A stretch of DNA of 64,000 nucleotides from an uncultured Eubacteriales bacterium (GTDB lineage Bacteria > Bacillota > Clostridia > Lachnospirales > Lachnospiraceae). The notes beneath the pieces are model-generated. The model did no database searches and was not told the origin of the DNA. It worked only from the letters and a program-made list of their open reading frames with translations. Within the stretch, counting starts at the first letter, position 1. The number at the start of each line of letters is the position of its first letter. Position numbers and translations under genes: made by a program. The DNA is taken from the NCBI GenBank assembly GCA_949284175.1, contig CASDVE010000013.1, positions 1 through 64,000 on the forward strand, given 5' to 3'. Positions 13,285-22,942 of the stretch are shown one piece after another.

Positions 13285-15348
13285 TTATTTTTCACATACA
13301 TATCCGCATTTTTCATCTGCACAAACAAGTTTTTGTCCTTTTTCCACCATATAACTGCCACATTGTGGACAACGCTTTTCTGATGGTTTCTGCCAAGACA
13401 TAAAATCACATTCTGGATTGTTTTCACATCCATAGTATTTTCTGCCTTTCTTTGTCTTTTTAAGCACAACTTCTTTTCCACATTTTGGGCATGCTACGCC
13501 GACTTTTTCAAAATGTGGTTTTGTATTTCTGCACTCTGGGAATCCCGGACAAGCTAAAAATTTACCATGTGGACCATATTTTACAACCATATTTCTTCCA
13601 CATACATCACAGATAACATCTGTCACTTCATCCTCAATTTTCACAGATTCCAACTCTTTTTGTGCTACTGTAACTGCCTCTTCTAAATCTGGATAGAAGT
13701 TTTCCACCACTGTTTTCCAGTTGACAACCCCTTCTTCCACTTTATCAAGCAAGGACTCTAAGTTAGCAGTGAAATTCACATCCACAATACTTGGAAATGC
13801 CTTTTTCATCATTTGATTAACCGCTTCTCCAAGCTCTGTCACATACAAGTTTTTATTTTCCTTTACAATATATCTTCTTGCAAGAATTGTTGTAATGGTT
13901 GGTGCATAAGTGCTAGGACGTCCAATTCCCTGTTCTTCTAATGTCTTAACGAGTAACGCCTCTGTATAATGAGCTGGTGGCTGTGTAAAATGCTGTTTTG
14001 CATCAAATTCTTCAAATGTTAACTTTGTATCTTCATCGATACTCTTTAATAATAGATTGGATTCCGCTTTCTCATTATCAATGTTATAAACGGACATAAA
14101 TCCATCAAAAGCCAACTTAGAAGCAGAAACATTAAAATAATATTTTGACGCTTTAATCTTTACAGTGGTTGTTTCATAAACCGCTGGTTTCATACGGCTT
14201 GCTAAAAAACGGTTATACACAAGTTGATAAAGTCGGAACAGGTCACGACTCAATTCTTCTTTTAGAAGAACCGGTGATAATGTGACATCTGTTGGACGAA
14301 TCGCTTCATGAGCATCTTGAATTTTTTTGTTTGACGCTTGTGCATTTCCATCACTCACCGCCACATATTCTTTTCCATATTGCTGTTCAATATATTCCTT
14401 ACAAGCCTGATCGGCTCCTTCTGAAATACGAACAGAGTCTGTACGCAAATATGTGATAAGACCAATAGTCCCTTTGCCTTTAATGTCAACACCTTCATAT
14501 AGCTGTTGTGCAAGCCTCATGGTCTTTTGAGTGGAAAAGTTCAATTTTCTTGACGCATCTTGTTGCAATGTACTCGTTGTAAATGGAAGAGGTGCTTTTT
14601 TACTTCTCTCCCCTTTTTTTATGCTATCTATTTTGTACTCTGCGTCTTTTAATTCTTCCATAATCTGATCCGCTTCAGCCTTTGAATGAATTTCTAATTT
14701 TCCATTCTCATCACTTACAAGTTTTGCTTCCAATGGCTTCTTGCTTCCATCCACTTTTAAGAAAGAACTAATACTCCAAAATTCTTCTGGAATAAATGCA
14801 CTGATCTCCTCTTCTCGATCACAAATTAAACGAAGGGCAACTGACTGCACACGCCCTGCACTAAGACCACGTTTGATCTTCGCCCATAATAATGGACTGA
14901 TCTTATATCCCACCATGCGATCAAGCACACGTCTTGCCTGCTGTGCATCCACCAGATTCATATCAATTTCTCTTGCTTCTTTTAAAGAATTTTTCACCGC
15001 TTGTTTTGTGATTTCATTAAATGTAATTCTTGAAAAGTTTTTTCCTTCTAAGTTCAACGCCTTTGAAAGATGCCAAGATATGGCTTCTCCCTCACGATCG
15101 GGGTCAGTTGCAAGATATACTTTATCTGCTTTTTTCACTTCTTTACGAAGTTTTGCAAGCACTTCACCTTTTCCTCTAATCGTAATATATTTTGGTTCAA
15201 AATCATGTTCAATATCAATCCCCATCTGACTTTTTGGCAAGTCCCGTACATGACCATTGGATGCAACTACCTCATAATTCGCTCCAAGAAATTTGTGGAT
15301 CGTCTTTGCCTTTGCCGGAGATTCTACAATTACTAAATACTTTGGCAT
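13285..15348 (-). CDS. topA: DNA topoisomerase I
   Basis: The 687-residue type IA topoisomerase starts at ATG 15348 (M-P-K-Y-L-V-I-V-E-S-P-A-K-A-K-T-I) behind AAGGAG. The TOPRIM acidic motif D-P-D-R-E-G-E-A-I-S-W-H and the active-site block I-T-Y-L-R-T-D-S-V-R-I-S with the catalytic Tyr are present. Three C-terminal zinc ribbons of the C-x-x-C type (C-D-V-C, C-P-K-C, C-P-Q-C) bind DNA. It relaxes negative supercoils. It is flanked by dprA and codY in the conserved order. Confidence 0.98.
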   Translation of the reverse strand: MPKYLVIVESPAKAKTIHKFLGANYEVVASNGHVRDLPKSQMGIDIEHDFEPKYITIRGKGEVLAKLRKEVKKADKVYLATDPDREGEAISWHLSKALNLEGKNFSRITFNEITKQAVKNSLKEAREIDMNLVDAQQARRVLDRMVGYKISPLLWAKIKRGLSAGRVQSVALRLICDREEEISAFIPEEFWSISSFLKVDGSKKPLEAKLVSDENGKLEIHSKAEADQIMEELKDAEYKIDSIKKGERSKKAPLPFTTSTLQQDASRKLNFSTQKTMRLAQQLYEGVDIKGKGTIGLITYLRTDSVRISEGADQACKEYIEQQYGKEYVAVSDGNAQASNKKIQDAHEAIRPTDVTLSPVLLKEELSRDLFRLYQLVYNRFLASRMKPAVYETTTVKIKASKYYFNVSASKLAFDGFMSVYNIDNEKAESNLLLKSIDEDTKLTFEEFDAKQHFTQPPAHYTEALLVKTLEEQGIGRPSTYAPTITTILARRYIVKENKNLYVTELGEAVNQMMKKAFPSIVDVNFTANLESLLDKVEEGVVNWKTVVENFYPDLEEAVTVAQKELESVKIEDEVTDVICDVCGRNMVVKYGPHGKFLACPGFPECRNTKPHFEKVGVACPKCGKEVVLKKTKKGRKYYGCENNPECDFMSWQKPSEKRCPQCGSYMVEKGQKLVCADEKCGYVCEK

Positions 15349-15418
15349 ATTCAATACGCTCCTTTATCACAAACTATTATAACGAACCATCTCCGCATAC
15401 TTCTTCTCCAAGTACACC

Positions 15419-16507
15419 CTATTTTGAAACAATATAATAGTTGGAAATAACCTGTGTTATAAGACCAGATACTTCCAATTCAAAGAGGGTAGATAAAACC
15501 TCCTGGACGGAAAGTTTCGTTTCTTTAATGATAGAGTCGATATACTTTGGCTCTAAACTTAAACAACTATACACCACTCTTTGATTTTTCGCAAGCGTTT
15601 TCTGATTATTTTCATAATTTTTTGATAAATTCATTGAAACTGATGGAAATTCTTCTTGAAAATCTTCTATGCTCATCACTAATTTTGCACCCATCTGAAT
15701 CAGCCGATTGCATCCCTCACTCAGTGTGTCAAATGCCCTTCCAGGAACGGCATAAATATCTTTTCCTTGTTCAAGTGCCCAGTCAACCGTAATCAAAGTG
15801 CCACTTTTTTCTTTTGCCTCAATGACAAGAATCCCGTCAGACATTCCACTTATAATTCGATTCCTTCTTGGAAACAGCCCTGCTTTTGGTATCGTTCCGG
15901 GCGGATACTCTGACACAATTCCCCCTTTCATAATCAAATCATGATAGAGTGAAAAACTCTCTTTTGGATAGCAAATATCCACCCCACATCCAAGCACACC
16001 ATAAGACCCACCTTCTTGCTGTATCGCACTTTGTTGAGCAATGGAATCGATGCCCCTTGCCATGCCACTAATCACAGAAATGCCACTCTTTGATAACTCT
16101 CTTCCAAAATATTTCGCCATCTCCTGTCCATAGACACTGCTTTGCCTAGAACCAATAATGGCAATGGTTTTTCTCCCTTTTTCCGGAAGTTTTCCTCTCA
16201 CATAGAGAGCAAAAGGGGGAGAATCGATCCGTCGCAACCGCTCTGGATAGTCACTGTGATCAATAGAAAGAAACTGAATCCCTCGTTTTTTCAGTCCCTT
16301 ATATCCTTTCACTATTTTTTCTATATCTTTACTTTGGCTTATGGCTTTTATTTGATTTTTTGTAAGGACTCTTTCGAGCTCCTTTTCCTTTGAATCAAAG
16401 ATTTGTTTTGGTGTTTTTCCTGTTGATAAAAGTTTCTTAATTCCTTGATACCCTATTCCTTCTATATTATTAATCCAATACCAATAAAGTTCTTCTGTTT
16501 GTTCCAT
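15419..16507 (-). CDS. dprA: DNA-processing protein DprA
   Basis: The 362-residue protein has an N-terminal helical region (W-I-N-N-I-E-G-I-G), the Rossmann-like core (I-A-I-I-G-S-R-Q-S-S-V-Y-G, S-G-M-A-R-G-I-D-S-I-A-Q, G-V-L-G-C-G-V-D) and a C-terminal winged-helix-like part. It loads RecA on incoming single-stranded DNA during transformation. It lies between comM and topA, 18 bp after comM, and is probably co-transcribed with it. Confidence 0.96.
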   Translation of the reverse strand: MEQTEELYWYWINNIEGIGYQGIKKLLSTGKTPKQIFDSKEKELERVLTKNQIKAISQSKDIEKIVKGYKGLKKRGIQFLSIDHSDYPERLRRIDSPPFALYVRGKLPEKGRKTIAIIGSRQSSVYGQEMAKYFGRELSKSGISVISGMARGIDSIAQQSAIQQEGGSYGVLGCGVDICYPKESFSLYHDLIMKGGIVSEYPPGTIPKAGLFPRRNRIISGMSDGILVIEAKEKSGTLITVDWALEQGKDIYAVPGRAFDTLSEGCNRLIQMGAKLVMSIEDFQEEFPSVSMNLSKNYENNQKTLAKNQRVVYSCLSLEPKYIDSIIKETKLSVQEVLSTLFELEVSGLITQVISNYYIVSK

Positions 16508-16525
16508 TTGTTTTTCACTCCACCC

Positions 16526-18058
16526 TTATCCCCAATACTTTTGCTCCATGCCTCGGTAGGCAATTGCTTCAATCATATGTTCTTCTAAAATCGTATCAGA
16601 ACCATCCAGATCTGCAATGGTTCTCGCCACACGCAATACACGATAATACGTTCTAGCTGACCAATTTCTCTTCTCAAATACATATTGTAAAGCTCTTGCA
16701 CCACCTGTGCTTGTCTTACAAAATTTTTGTAGATATTCTCCAGTAAGCTGGCTATTAAAAGAAATCTCCAATCCTTGATACCGTTCTTTTTGAATCGCTA
16801 CCGCTCTTTTTACACGCTTTTTTATTTGCTTAGAAGATTCTCCCTTTTCTCCACTTTTTAATTGTTCATAGGAAATAGCTGTCACCTCTGCCATCAGATC
16901 GATTCTCTCCAAAAGTGGATGGCTGATTCTTCCTAAATATCGCTTTATCTGTAAAGGTGTACAATGGCATCGCTCCATATCGGGATAATACCCACAAGGA
17001 CAAGGATTCATAGCTCCTAATAGCAAAATATCCGCTGGGTATGTAATATTTCCATGTATTCTTGTAATGGCTACTTGCTTTTCTTCTAGGGGTTGTCTTA
17101 ACACCTCTAAAGAATTTCTTGAAAATTCTGGCAACTCATCTAAAAATAACACACCTTTATGTGCCATGCTGATTTCTCCCGGAGCGGGGTATCTACCACC
17201 ACCAACTAGGGCAACATCCGTAATGGTATGATGGGGAGAACGAAAGGGTCTTCTTTCAATCAAACCTCCTCCTTCTTTTAATTCTCCTTTAATGCTATAT
17301 ATTTTTGTCAATTCCAAACTTTCCTTTAGAGAAAGTTCTGGCATAATACTTGGCATTCTACTAGCGATCATAGACTTTCCTGCTCCCGGAGCACCAAGTA
17401 ACAGTAAGTTATGCCTTCCTCCCGCTGAAATCTCCGCTCCCCGTTTGGCAAAATCTTGTCCTATTATGTCTTCAAAATCTAACTCTTCTTGTTCTATTTC
17501 CATTTCTGTATCTCTGCACGTTTTAGTCCACAGAGCGGACACTTTTGTTGGATCTTTTAAATAATCAATTGCATTTTGTAAGGTTTTTACAGGTACAATC
17601 ATAATTCCCTCTACAATTGATGCTTCAAAACGGTTTGCATAAGGAACAAGACAGCATAAAACCCCCTGCTCTTTTGCATGTAACACCATAGGTAAAATGC
17701 CTCTAATCGGTCGAATATCGCCATTTAAGCTCATTTCTCCTAACAAGCATATCTTATGTAATTTTTGTATTGGAAGATACCCATAAGAAGATAAAATTGC
17801 GATTGCAATGGGTAAATCGAAAGCAGATCCTTCTTTTCGAACATCTGCTGGTGAAAAATTAATGGTAATTCGTTTTGGTGGAATTTTAATTCCTATATTT
17901 CGAATTGCTGTAATCACACGTTCCTTTGACTCTCGAACACTGGATGACAAAGAACCGACCATAGAAACTCCTGGAAGTCCATCTCGAACATCGGCTTCCA
18001 CATGGATTAAAGTTCCTTGAATCCCTATCAGTCCACAACTAAGCACTTTGCTATACAT
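16526..18058 (-). CDS. comM: ComM/YifB-family Mg-chelatase-like AAA+ ATPase
   Basis: The start is ATG 18058 (M-Y-S-K-V-L-S-C-G-L-I-G) behind AAGGGAG, giving 510 residues; the in-frame region upstream is unlikely coding. Domains are an N-terminal Lon-protease-like fold (S-M-V-G-S-L-S-S-S-V-R-E-S-K-E-R-V), a central Mg-chelatase AAA+ core with Walker A G-A-P-G-A-G-K-S and L-F-L-D-E-L-P-E-F, and a C-terminal helical domain. ComM is a helicase promoting branch migration during transformation. It is adjacent to dprA. Confidence 0.95.
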   Translation of the reverse strand: MYSKVLSCGLIGIQGTLIHVEADVRDGLPGVSMVGSLSSSVRESKERVITAIRNIGIKIPPKRITINFSPADVRKEGSAFDLPIAIAILSSYGYLPIQKLHKICLLGEMSLNGDIRPIRGILPMVLHAKEQGVLCCLVPYANRFEASIVEGIMIVPVKTLQNAIDYLKDPTKVSALWTKTCRDTEMEIEQEELDFEDIIGQDFAKRGAEISAGGRHNLLLLGAPGAGKSMIASRMPSIMPELSLKESLELTKIYSIKGELKEGGGLIERRPFRSPHHTITDVALVGGGRYPAPGEISMAHKGVLFLDELPEFSRNSLEVLRQPLEEKQVAITRIHGNITYPADILLLGAMNPCPCGYYPDMERCHCTPLQIKRYLGRISHPLLERIDLMAEVTAISYEQLKSGEKGESSKQIKKRVKRAVAIQKERYQGLEISFNSQLTGEYLQKFCKTSTGGARALQYVFEKRNWSARTYYRVLRVARTIADLDGSDTILEEHMIEAIAYRGMEQKYWG

Positions 18059-18148
18059 AATCTCCCTTTCTCTCTCCAAGAAAGACGTTATTAATATCAT
18101 AGCATACGCAAATAAAAAAAGCAACGCACCCTACAATTTCCTATAACA

Positions 18149-18213
18149 TAAAAAAATAGTCAACAAATAGAAGTGTTACAACTGTTCACACTTCTACTGC
18201 CCACTATTTTCAT
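18149..18213 (-). terminator. nrdR terminator
   Basis: A nested hairpin (aatagt...actatt outside, agaagtgt...acacttct inside) is followed on the minus strand by ATTTTTTTA. It starts 27 bp downstream of the nrdR stop. Confidence 0.75.
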
Positions 18214-18239
18214 ATCACTTATCGTTGTATATCGAATAC

Positions 18240-18692
18240 TTAATCTTGAACCATTTTCTTCAACTCGTTCATAAATGTTCCAACATCTTTGAACTCACGA
18301 TAAATAGATGCAAAACGCACATAGGCTACTTCATCAAGATCTTTTAATTTTTCCATGACAATTTCACCAATACGCATGCTCTCAATTTCTTTTTCTTCCA
18401 TATTAAAAATTGTATTCTCTATTGCTTCCACAGTCGCTTCAATTTGTTCCATAGAAACAGGACGCTTATGACAAGAACGTACAATCCCAGACTTAATCTT
18501 ATTGCGATCATATGGTTCTCTGTTTTTATCCTTTTTAATTACAATTAATGGAATTGTTTCAACTTTTTCATATGTTGTAAAACGCTTCCCACAATTTTCA
18601 CATTCTCTTCTTCTTCGGATGGAAGTATTATCGTCCGCAGGTCTTGAATCTATTACCCTTGAACTGTCTTTATTACAAAATGGACATTTCAT
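18240..18692 (-). CDS. nrdR: Transcriptional repressor NrdR
   Basis: The start is ATG 18692, giving 150 residues, the family length. The N-terminal zinc ribbon uses C3/C6 and C31/C34 (C-P-F-C and C-E-N-C). The ATP-cone domain follows (V-I-K-K-D-K-N-R-E-P-Y-D-R-N-K-I). It represses ribonucleotide reductase genes in response to dATP/ATP. It stands alone on the minus strand between comM and the ylmC/ymxH-like gene. Confidence 0.97.
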   Translation of the reverse strand: MKCPFCNKDSSRVIDSRPADDNTSIRRRRECENCGKRFTTYEKVETIPLIVIKKDKNREPYDRNKIKSGIVRSCHKRPVSMEQIEATVEAIENTIFNMEEKEIESMRIGEIVMEKLKDLDEVAYVRFASIYREFKDVGTFMNELKKMVQD

Positions 18693-18866
18693 AAATGACA
18701 CCCTTTCTGCCTGTGTTCTGCTTCCGTTCGATTTTTATAAATTTTTATATCTTTGTATTTTTCGTTTACAGAAACACTACTATTCAAATAACTATTTTTT
18801 TTCATTATAGGGAAAAATAATGTCTTGGTCAAGTTTTTTGTTATAATTTCACCATTTTTTCAGTAT

Positions 18867-19142
18867 TTAATCACGTTTTTTCTCACTTCGACATCGTTCT
18901 TTCGTTACCGCTAAGTCAACATCAACAATAATGATATCGGAACCAATTCGTACAATTTCATTATAACAAATACAATACTCTGGATTTTTTCCAAGACATC
19001 CAAAGAATTTTCCCGGACCTGGTATGATTAATTGATGAATTTGTCCTGTGCATTCATTAAACTCTAAGTCTGACACAAATCCCAATCTGCATCCATCTCG
19101 GCAATTGATCACTTCTTTTTGTCTTAATTCCAGAAATCTCAT
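18867..19142 (-). CDS. YlmC/YmxH-family PRC-barrel protein
   Basis: The start is ATG 19142 (M-R-F-L-E-L-R-Q-K-E-V-I-N), with GGAG seven bases upstream, giving 91 residues. The family signature is visible: L-R-x-K-E-V-I-N, G-C-R-L-G-F-V-S-D-L-E-F and I-I-P-G-P-G-K-F-F-G. These small PRC-barrel proteins occur in spore-forming Firmicutes and are annotated as sporulation-related, though their biochemical role is unclear. It lies downstream of the rnf operon beyond its terminator. Confidence 0.85.
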   Translation of the reverse strand: MRFLELRQKEVINCRDGCRLGFVSDLEFNECTGQIHQLIIPGPGKFFGCLGKNPEYCICYNEIVRIGSDIIIVDVDLAVTKERCRSEKKRD

Positions 19143-19231
19143 ACGTTCACTCCGACATTCTCTTATATTTAGTATATGCAAAAAAGAACAAAGTGTGCAC
19201 CCAATACTCTTTACGAAGAATCTTCTATAAC

Positions 19232-19272
19232 AAAAAAACTGAACCCTATATGATATAAGATTCAGCTTTTTT
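19232..19272 (-). terminator. rnf operon terminator
   Basis: An A/T-flanked stem built on gctgaatc...ggttcagt with poly-A/poly-T extensions lies directly downstream of the rnfB stop. On the minus strand it runs into seven T. Confidence 0.8.
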
Positions 19273-19279
19273 GTTTCTC

Positions 19280-20062
19280 TTACAAAATAACTTTAACAGG
19301 ACATTTTTCTGCACAGATTCCACAATTTGTACATGTTTCTGGATTGATATGGGCTACATTGTTTTCCACTGTAACTGCCTGAACTGGACAATTTTTCGCA
19401 CAGATTCCACAACCAATACAGCCTGCTGAGCAGACAGCTTTCACATCTTTTCCTTTATCCTTTGAATTACACTGTACTAAATGTTTTTGCACATATGGTA
19501 CAAATTCAATTAAATGCTTTGGACAAGCGGTAATACATTTTCCACATGCTTTACAAGCATCTTTATCAACAACTGCAATTCCGTTTACAACATGAATCGC
19601 ATCAAATGGACAGGCTTTTACACAGCTACCAAATCCTGTACAACCATAAGAGCAGGCTTTTGGCCCACCGCCTGGAGCGGACATTGCCATAGCACAGTCT
19701 TCAATTCCTGTATAGTCATATTGTGATTTCGCTTTTTCACAAGTTCCAGCACATTTTACAAATGCGACCATTTTCACTGAATCACCAGCGGATACCCCCA
19801 TAACTTCTGCGATTTTATTACCAACTGCTTCTCCACCAACTGGACAAGCATTGACATCTGCTTCCCCATTTGCAATGGCTTTTGCAAGCCCATCGCATCC
19901 AGGATATCCACAACCACCACAGTTGTTTCCTGGTAATAATTCACGAACAGCCTCTTCCTTTTCGTTCACAGGAACTTTGAACTTTTCTGCTGAAACTCCT
20001 AAGAAGAGACCGATAAATAGACCTGTAAGTCCGACAATTATTGCTGCAATAATAATTCCCAT
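19280..20062 (-). CDS. rnfB: Rnf complex subunit B (electron-entry iron-sulfur protein)
   Basis: The 260-residue protein has an N-terminal membrane helix (about 3-24), the RnfB-specific cluster N-N-C-G-G-C-G-Y-P-G-C (about 47-57), a second Cys region (C-A-G-T-C, C-S-Y-G-C-T-G) and four ferredoxin-type motifs, such as C-K-A-C-G-K-C-I-T-A-C-P and C-T-N-C-G-I-C-A-E-K-C-P. It accepts electrons from reduced ferredoxin for transfer to NAD with ion export. It is the last gene of rnfCDGEAB, 16 bp after rnfA. Confidence 0.97.
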   Translation of the reverse strand: MGIIIAAIIVGLTGLFIGLFLGVSAEKFKVPVNEKEEAVRELLPGNNCGGCGYPGCDGLAKAIANGEADVNACPVGGEAVGNKIAEVMGVSAGDSVKMVAFVKCAGTCEKAKSQYDYTGIEDCAMAMSAPGGGPKACSYGCTGFGSCVKACPFDAIHVVNGIAVVDKDACKACGKCITACPKHLIEFVPYVQKHLVQCNSKDKGKDVKAVCSAGCIGCGICAKNCPVQAVTVENNVAHINPETCTNCGICAEKCPVKVIL

Positions 20063-20078
20063 TTTTTCGTCCCTCCTA

Positions 20079-20654
20079 TTAAATTAATCCTGAGAATCCA
20101 AAGAAAGCGATTGACATTAAACAAGCTGCTAATAGTACAATTGGCATTCCTTTAAAGGATTCTGGCACATCATTGTATTCCATTTGTTCACGAATACCTG
20201 CTAATACAACAATCGCAATGGTAAATCCTACGGAAATACCAAGACCGTTTACAACGCTTTCTAAAATACTATAACTGCTTTGTACGTTTGTTAAAGCCAC
20301 ACCAAGAACTGCACAGTTTGTTGTAATCAATGGAAGATATACACCAAGTGCCTCATAAAGAGATGGCATAGATTTCTTTAAAAACATCTCTACAAACTGT
20401 ACAAGACAAGCGATAACAAGAATGAATACGATTGTCTGTAAATATTCTGTATTTGTTGTCACCAAAACAAATTTATTGATAAGACTTGTTAAGAAGGATG
20501 CAATTGTGATAACGAAAATTACCGCAGCACCCATACCACCAGCAGTTTCTATCTTCTTAGATACTCCAAGGAATGGACATAGACCTAAGAACTGGCTTAA
20601 TACAACGTTATTCACTAAGGCAGAACCAATAGCGATTAATAACAATTCTTTCAT
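20079..20654 (-). CDS. rnfA: Rnf complex membrane subunit A
   Basis: The 191-residue polytopic membrane protein (about six helices) starts K-E-L-L-L-I-A-I-G-S-A-L-V-N-N-V-V-L-S-Q and contains G-L-C-P-F-L-G-V-S and T-N-C-A-V-L-G-V-A, the two pseudo-symmetric half-helix motifs with Cys that hold the membrane 2Fe-2S centre shared with RnfE. It sits 17 bp after rnfE. Confidence 0.97.
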   Translation of the reverse strand: MKELLLIAIGSALVNNVVLSQFLGLCPFLGVSKKIETAGGMGAAVIFVITIASFLTSLINKFVLVTTNTEYLQTIVFILVIACLVQFVEMFLKKSMPSLYEALGVYLPLITTNCAVLGVALTNVQSSYSILESVVNGLGISVGFTIAIVVLAGIREQMEYNDVPESFKGMPIVLLAACLMSIAFFGFSGLI

Positions 20655-20671
20655 TTCTTTCCTCCCTTTCC

Positions 20672-21373
20672 TTATTTCACATCGGTATCATAGAATTTAG
20701 AACTGCATTTTCCATTAGAGCAGTTTTGACAATCTCCACAACCTTGAATTGGTTCATATGCCTTACCTGCTTTCTCTGCTTTTTTGCGGTTCACACGGTT
20801 CATAATGGCAATTAAAAATGCTAATACTAAGAACGCACCCGGTGCCAAGATAAAGATCGTTATAGAAATTCCTTCTGGCAAAATCTGAATACCAAAGATC
20901 TGTCCAGCACCTAAAATCTCACGACAAGCACCTAATACCGTTAAAGAACAAGTAAAACCAAGTCCCATACCAATGCCATCAAAGAAAGATGGAACCACAG
21001 GGTTTTTCGCCGCATAAGACTCCGCACGCCCTAAGATAATACAGTTAACTACAATGAGCGGAATATAAAGTCCAAGACTCGCATTCAATGATGGCAAATA
21101 TGCCTCTAATAGAAACTGTACAATCGTAACAAGAGATGCTACGATTACAATATAGGCAGGAATTCTGACTCTATCTGGAATAATTTTACGAAGTGCGGAA
21201 ATAATAGCATTAGAAAACATCAATACTGCTGTCGTTGTAAGACCCATTCCAGCACCATTGATAGCAGACGTTGTTACCGCAAGGGTTGGACACATACCAA
21301 GCAATAATACAAGAGTTGGGTTCTCTTTTACAATACCATTAAATAAACGTTCAATTGGAGTATTTGCTTTCAT
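20672..21373 (-). CDS. rnfE: Rnf complex membrane subunit E, with Cys-rich tail
   Basis: The 233-residue polytopic protein is paralogous to RnfA (L-L-G-M-C-P-T-L-A-V-T, V-N-C-I-I-L-G-R-A-E). Its start overlaps the rnfG stop by ATGA, so translation is coupled. The C-terminus carries a cytoplasmic extension with four cysteines (C212, C215, C218, C223 in G-C-G-D-C-Q-N-C-S-N-G-K-C) that the core fold does not need. The extension could hold a metal or cluster. Confidence 0.95.
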   Translation of the reverse strand: MKANTPIERLFNGIVKENPTLVLLLGMCPTLAVTTSAINGAGMGLTTTAVLMFSNAIISALRKIIPDRVRIPAYIVIVASLVTIVQFLLEAYLPSLNASLGLYIPLIVVNCIILGRAESYAAKNPVVPSFFDGIGMGLGFTCSLTVLGACREILGAGQIFGIQILPEGISITIFILAPGAFLVLAFLIAIMNRVNRKKAEKAGKAYEPIQGCGDCQNCSNGKCSSKFYDTDVK

Positions 21374-21978
21374 GAATTAGCACCTCCTAATGTTTTAAAA
21401 TATGCAAGACATCCATTGACACCTTTTGTCATCGCATTGGATGTGATGGTTGCACCTGAAATCGCATCGATCTCTTCATCAGATGTTGCACCTGTTTTTG
21501 TTACTTTGAATTGATCTACTTTTTTATCTTTAAATTGATCACGAAATGCAGGCTCTTTTGCTTTCTGACCAAGACCTGCTGTTTCATTGTTTGTCAATGT
21601 TTCGTAACCTGTTACTGTTCCATCTGCTAAAATACCAACAGTAAAGTTTAGCTCTCCTGCATAGCCTTCCATATTGCTGACATTCATAACATAACCAATA
21701 ACCGCTCCGCTAGCATCTTTTCCAACAAGTACTTTTTTCATTTCTGTTCCTGTGATACCAGCATCAGCGATGGCTTTATTAGCATCCTCAACATTAACAC
21801 TTTCATCTTCAACAAATTCAGATGCTTCAGGCATAACAGCTTGGTAAGCAACTTGCTGTGCTTTTGCTTGTGCTGCTGCAATTGGATTTTTCGTAATAGT
21901 ATAAACAAACCCTAAAGCCGCACCAGCGATGACTGTAATAGCAAATAATATAAGTCCTTCTTTCAGAATACGATTCAT
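21370..21978 (-). CDS. rnfG: Rnf complex subunit G (covalent FMN)
   Basis: The 202-residue protein has one N-terminal membrane helix (about 9-27) and an extracytoplasmic FMN-binding domain. It has E-T-A-G-L-G-Q-K-A and S174-G-A-T177, whose Thr carries FMN through a phosphoester bond. Its ATG overlaps the rnfD stop by one base. Confidence 0.97.
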   Translation of the reverse strand: MNRILKEGLILFAITVIAGAALGFVYTITKNPIAAAQAKAQQVAYQAVMPEASEFVEDESVNVEDANKAIADAGITGTEMKKVLVGKDASGAVIGYVMNVSNMEGYAGELNFTVGILADGTVTGYETLTNNETAGLGQKAKEPAFRDQFKDKKVDQFKVTKTGATSDEEIDAISGATITSNAMTKGVNGCLAYFKTLGGANS

Positions 21979-22937
21979 TATTTTCTACCTCCTTTCGGAA
22001 CTCCAAAAGCCAAAGGCCATGTCACTCTTTCAATAAGAGGTACTAATAAGTTAGAGAAAATAATAGCATAGGATACACCTTCTGCTGATGGTCCAAATAG
22101 ACGGAATACAGATGTTAAAAGCCCTAAAATAATACCAAAAACAATCTGTCCAATTGGTGTAATTGGAGATGTTACATAATCGGTTGCCATAAAGAAAGCA
22201 CCTAATAATAAACCACCACCAAAAATATGTGCACCTACAAAGTATGCCACATCCTGTCCTGCAACAAGGGCGTAGATACAAGTGAATACAGCCACCGTTC
22301 CAATATAGAATACTGGAATCCTAAAGCTAATCACTTTACGGATGATTAAATAAACTCCACCGATAATTAATGCAATCGCTGATGTTTCACCAATAGTACC
22401 AGCAACTGTACCAGTGAATAAATCCAATAAATCTGGAGAACCTCCATTTTTTAACACAGCAAGTGGTGTTGCTCCTGACACTCCATCAAGATACTTGCTC
22501 GTAAAGTTTGTCATTGGACCTGTAAAAGATAATAACAAGAAACATCTTGCACCAAGTGCTGGGTTCATAAAGTTTTGACCAAGACCACCGAACAACTGTT
22601 TCACAATAATAATCGCAAATACACTACCAACAATGGCCATCCAAATTGGGAGTTCCACTGGTAAGTTAAGTGCTAATAAAATCCCTGTTACAACTGCACT
22701 TAAATCTTTGATTGTCAAAGTCTTGTGCATAAAATATTCATAAATTCCTTCCGATGCCACACACGCAATAATACAAGTTAAAATGAGTACTAATGCTTTA
22801 AAACCAAAGTTATAAATACCAAAAACCGTTGCTGGCAACATTGCAATGATTACATCGAGCATAATACTGCTAGTTGTATCTTTGGCTCTAATGTGAGGAT
22901 TTGAAGATACGTGTAATAATCCACTCACAATATTCAT
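21978..22937 (-). CDS. rnfD: Rnf complex membrane subunit D (covalent FMN)
   Basis: The 319-residue protein has eight to ten membrane helices, the F-M-N-P-A-L-G-A-R motif and S154-G-A-T157, with FMN attached to the Thr. It passes electrons across the membrane and is part of the ion-translocating core. It lies 5 bp after rnfC. Confidence 0.97.
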   Translation of the reverse strand: MNIVSGLLHVSSNPHIRAKDTTSSIMLDVIIAMLPATVFGIYNFGFKALVLILTCIIACVASEGIYEYFMHKTLTIKDLSAVVTGILLALNLPVELPIWMAIVGSVFAIIIVKQLFGGLGQNFMNPALGARCFLLLSFTGPMTNFTSKYLDGVSGATPLAVLKNGGSPDLLDLFTGTVAGTIGETSAIALIIGGVYLIIRKVISFRIPVFYIGTVAVFTCIYALVAGQDVAYFVGAHIFGGGLLLGAFFMATDYVTSPITPIGQIVFGIILGLLTSVFRLFGPSAEGVSYAIIFSNLLVPLIERVTWPLAFGVPKGGRK

Positions 22938-22942
22938 CCTCC

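Noticed and set aside
13221..13481. A minus-strand open frame with several Cys and Lys residues
   Set aside because: It overlaps the zinc-ribbon end of topA in another frame and is explained by it.
22051..22281. A Cys/Trp-rich minus-strand open frame within rnfD
   Set aside because: Shadow of rnfD in another frame with no ribosome-binding site.
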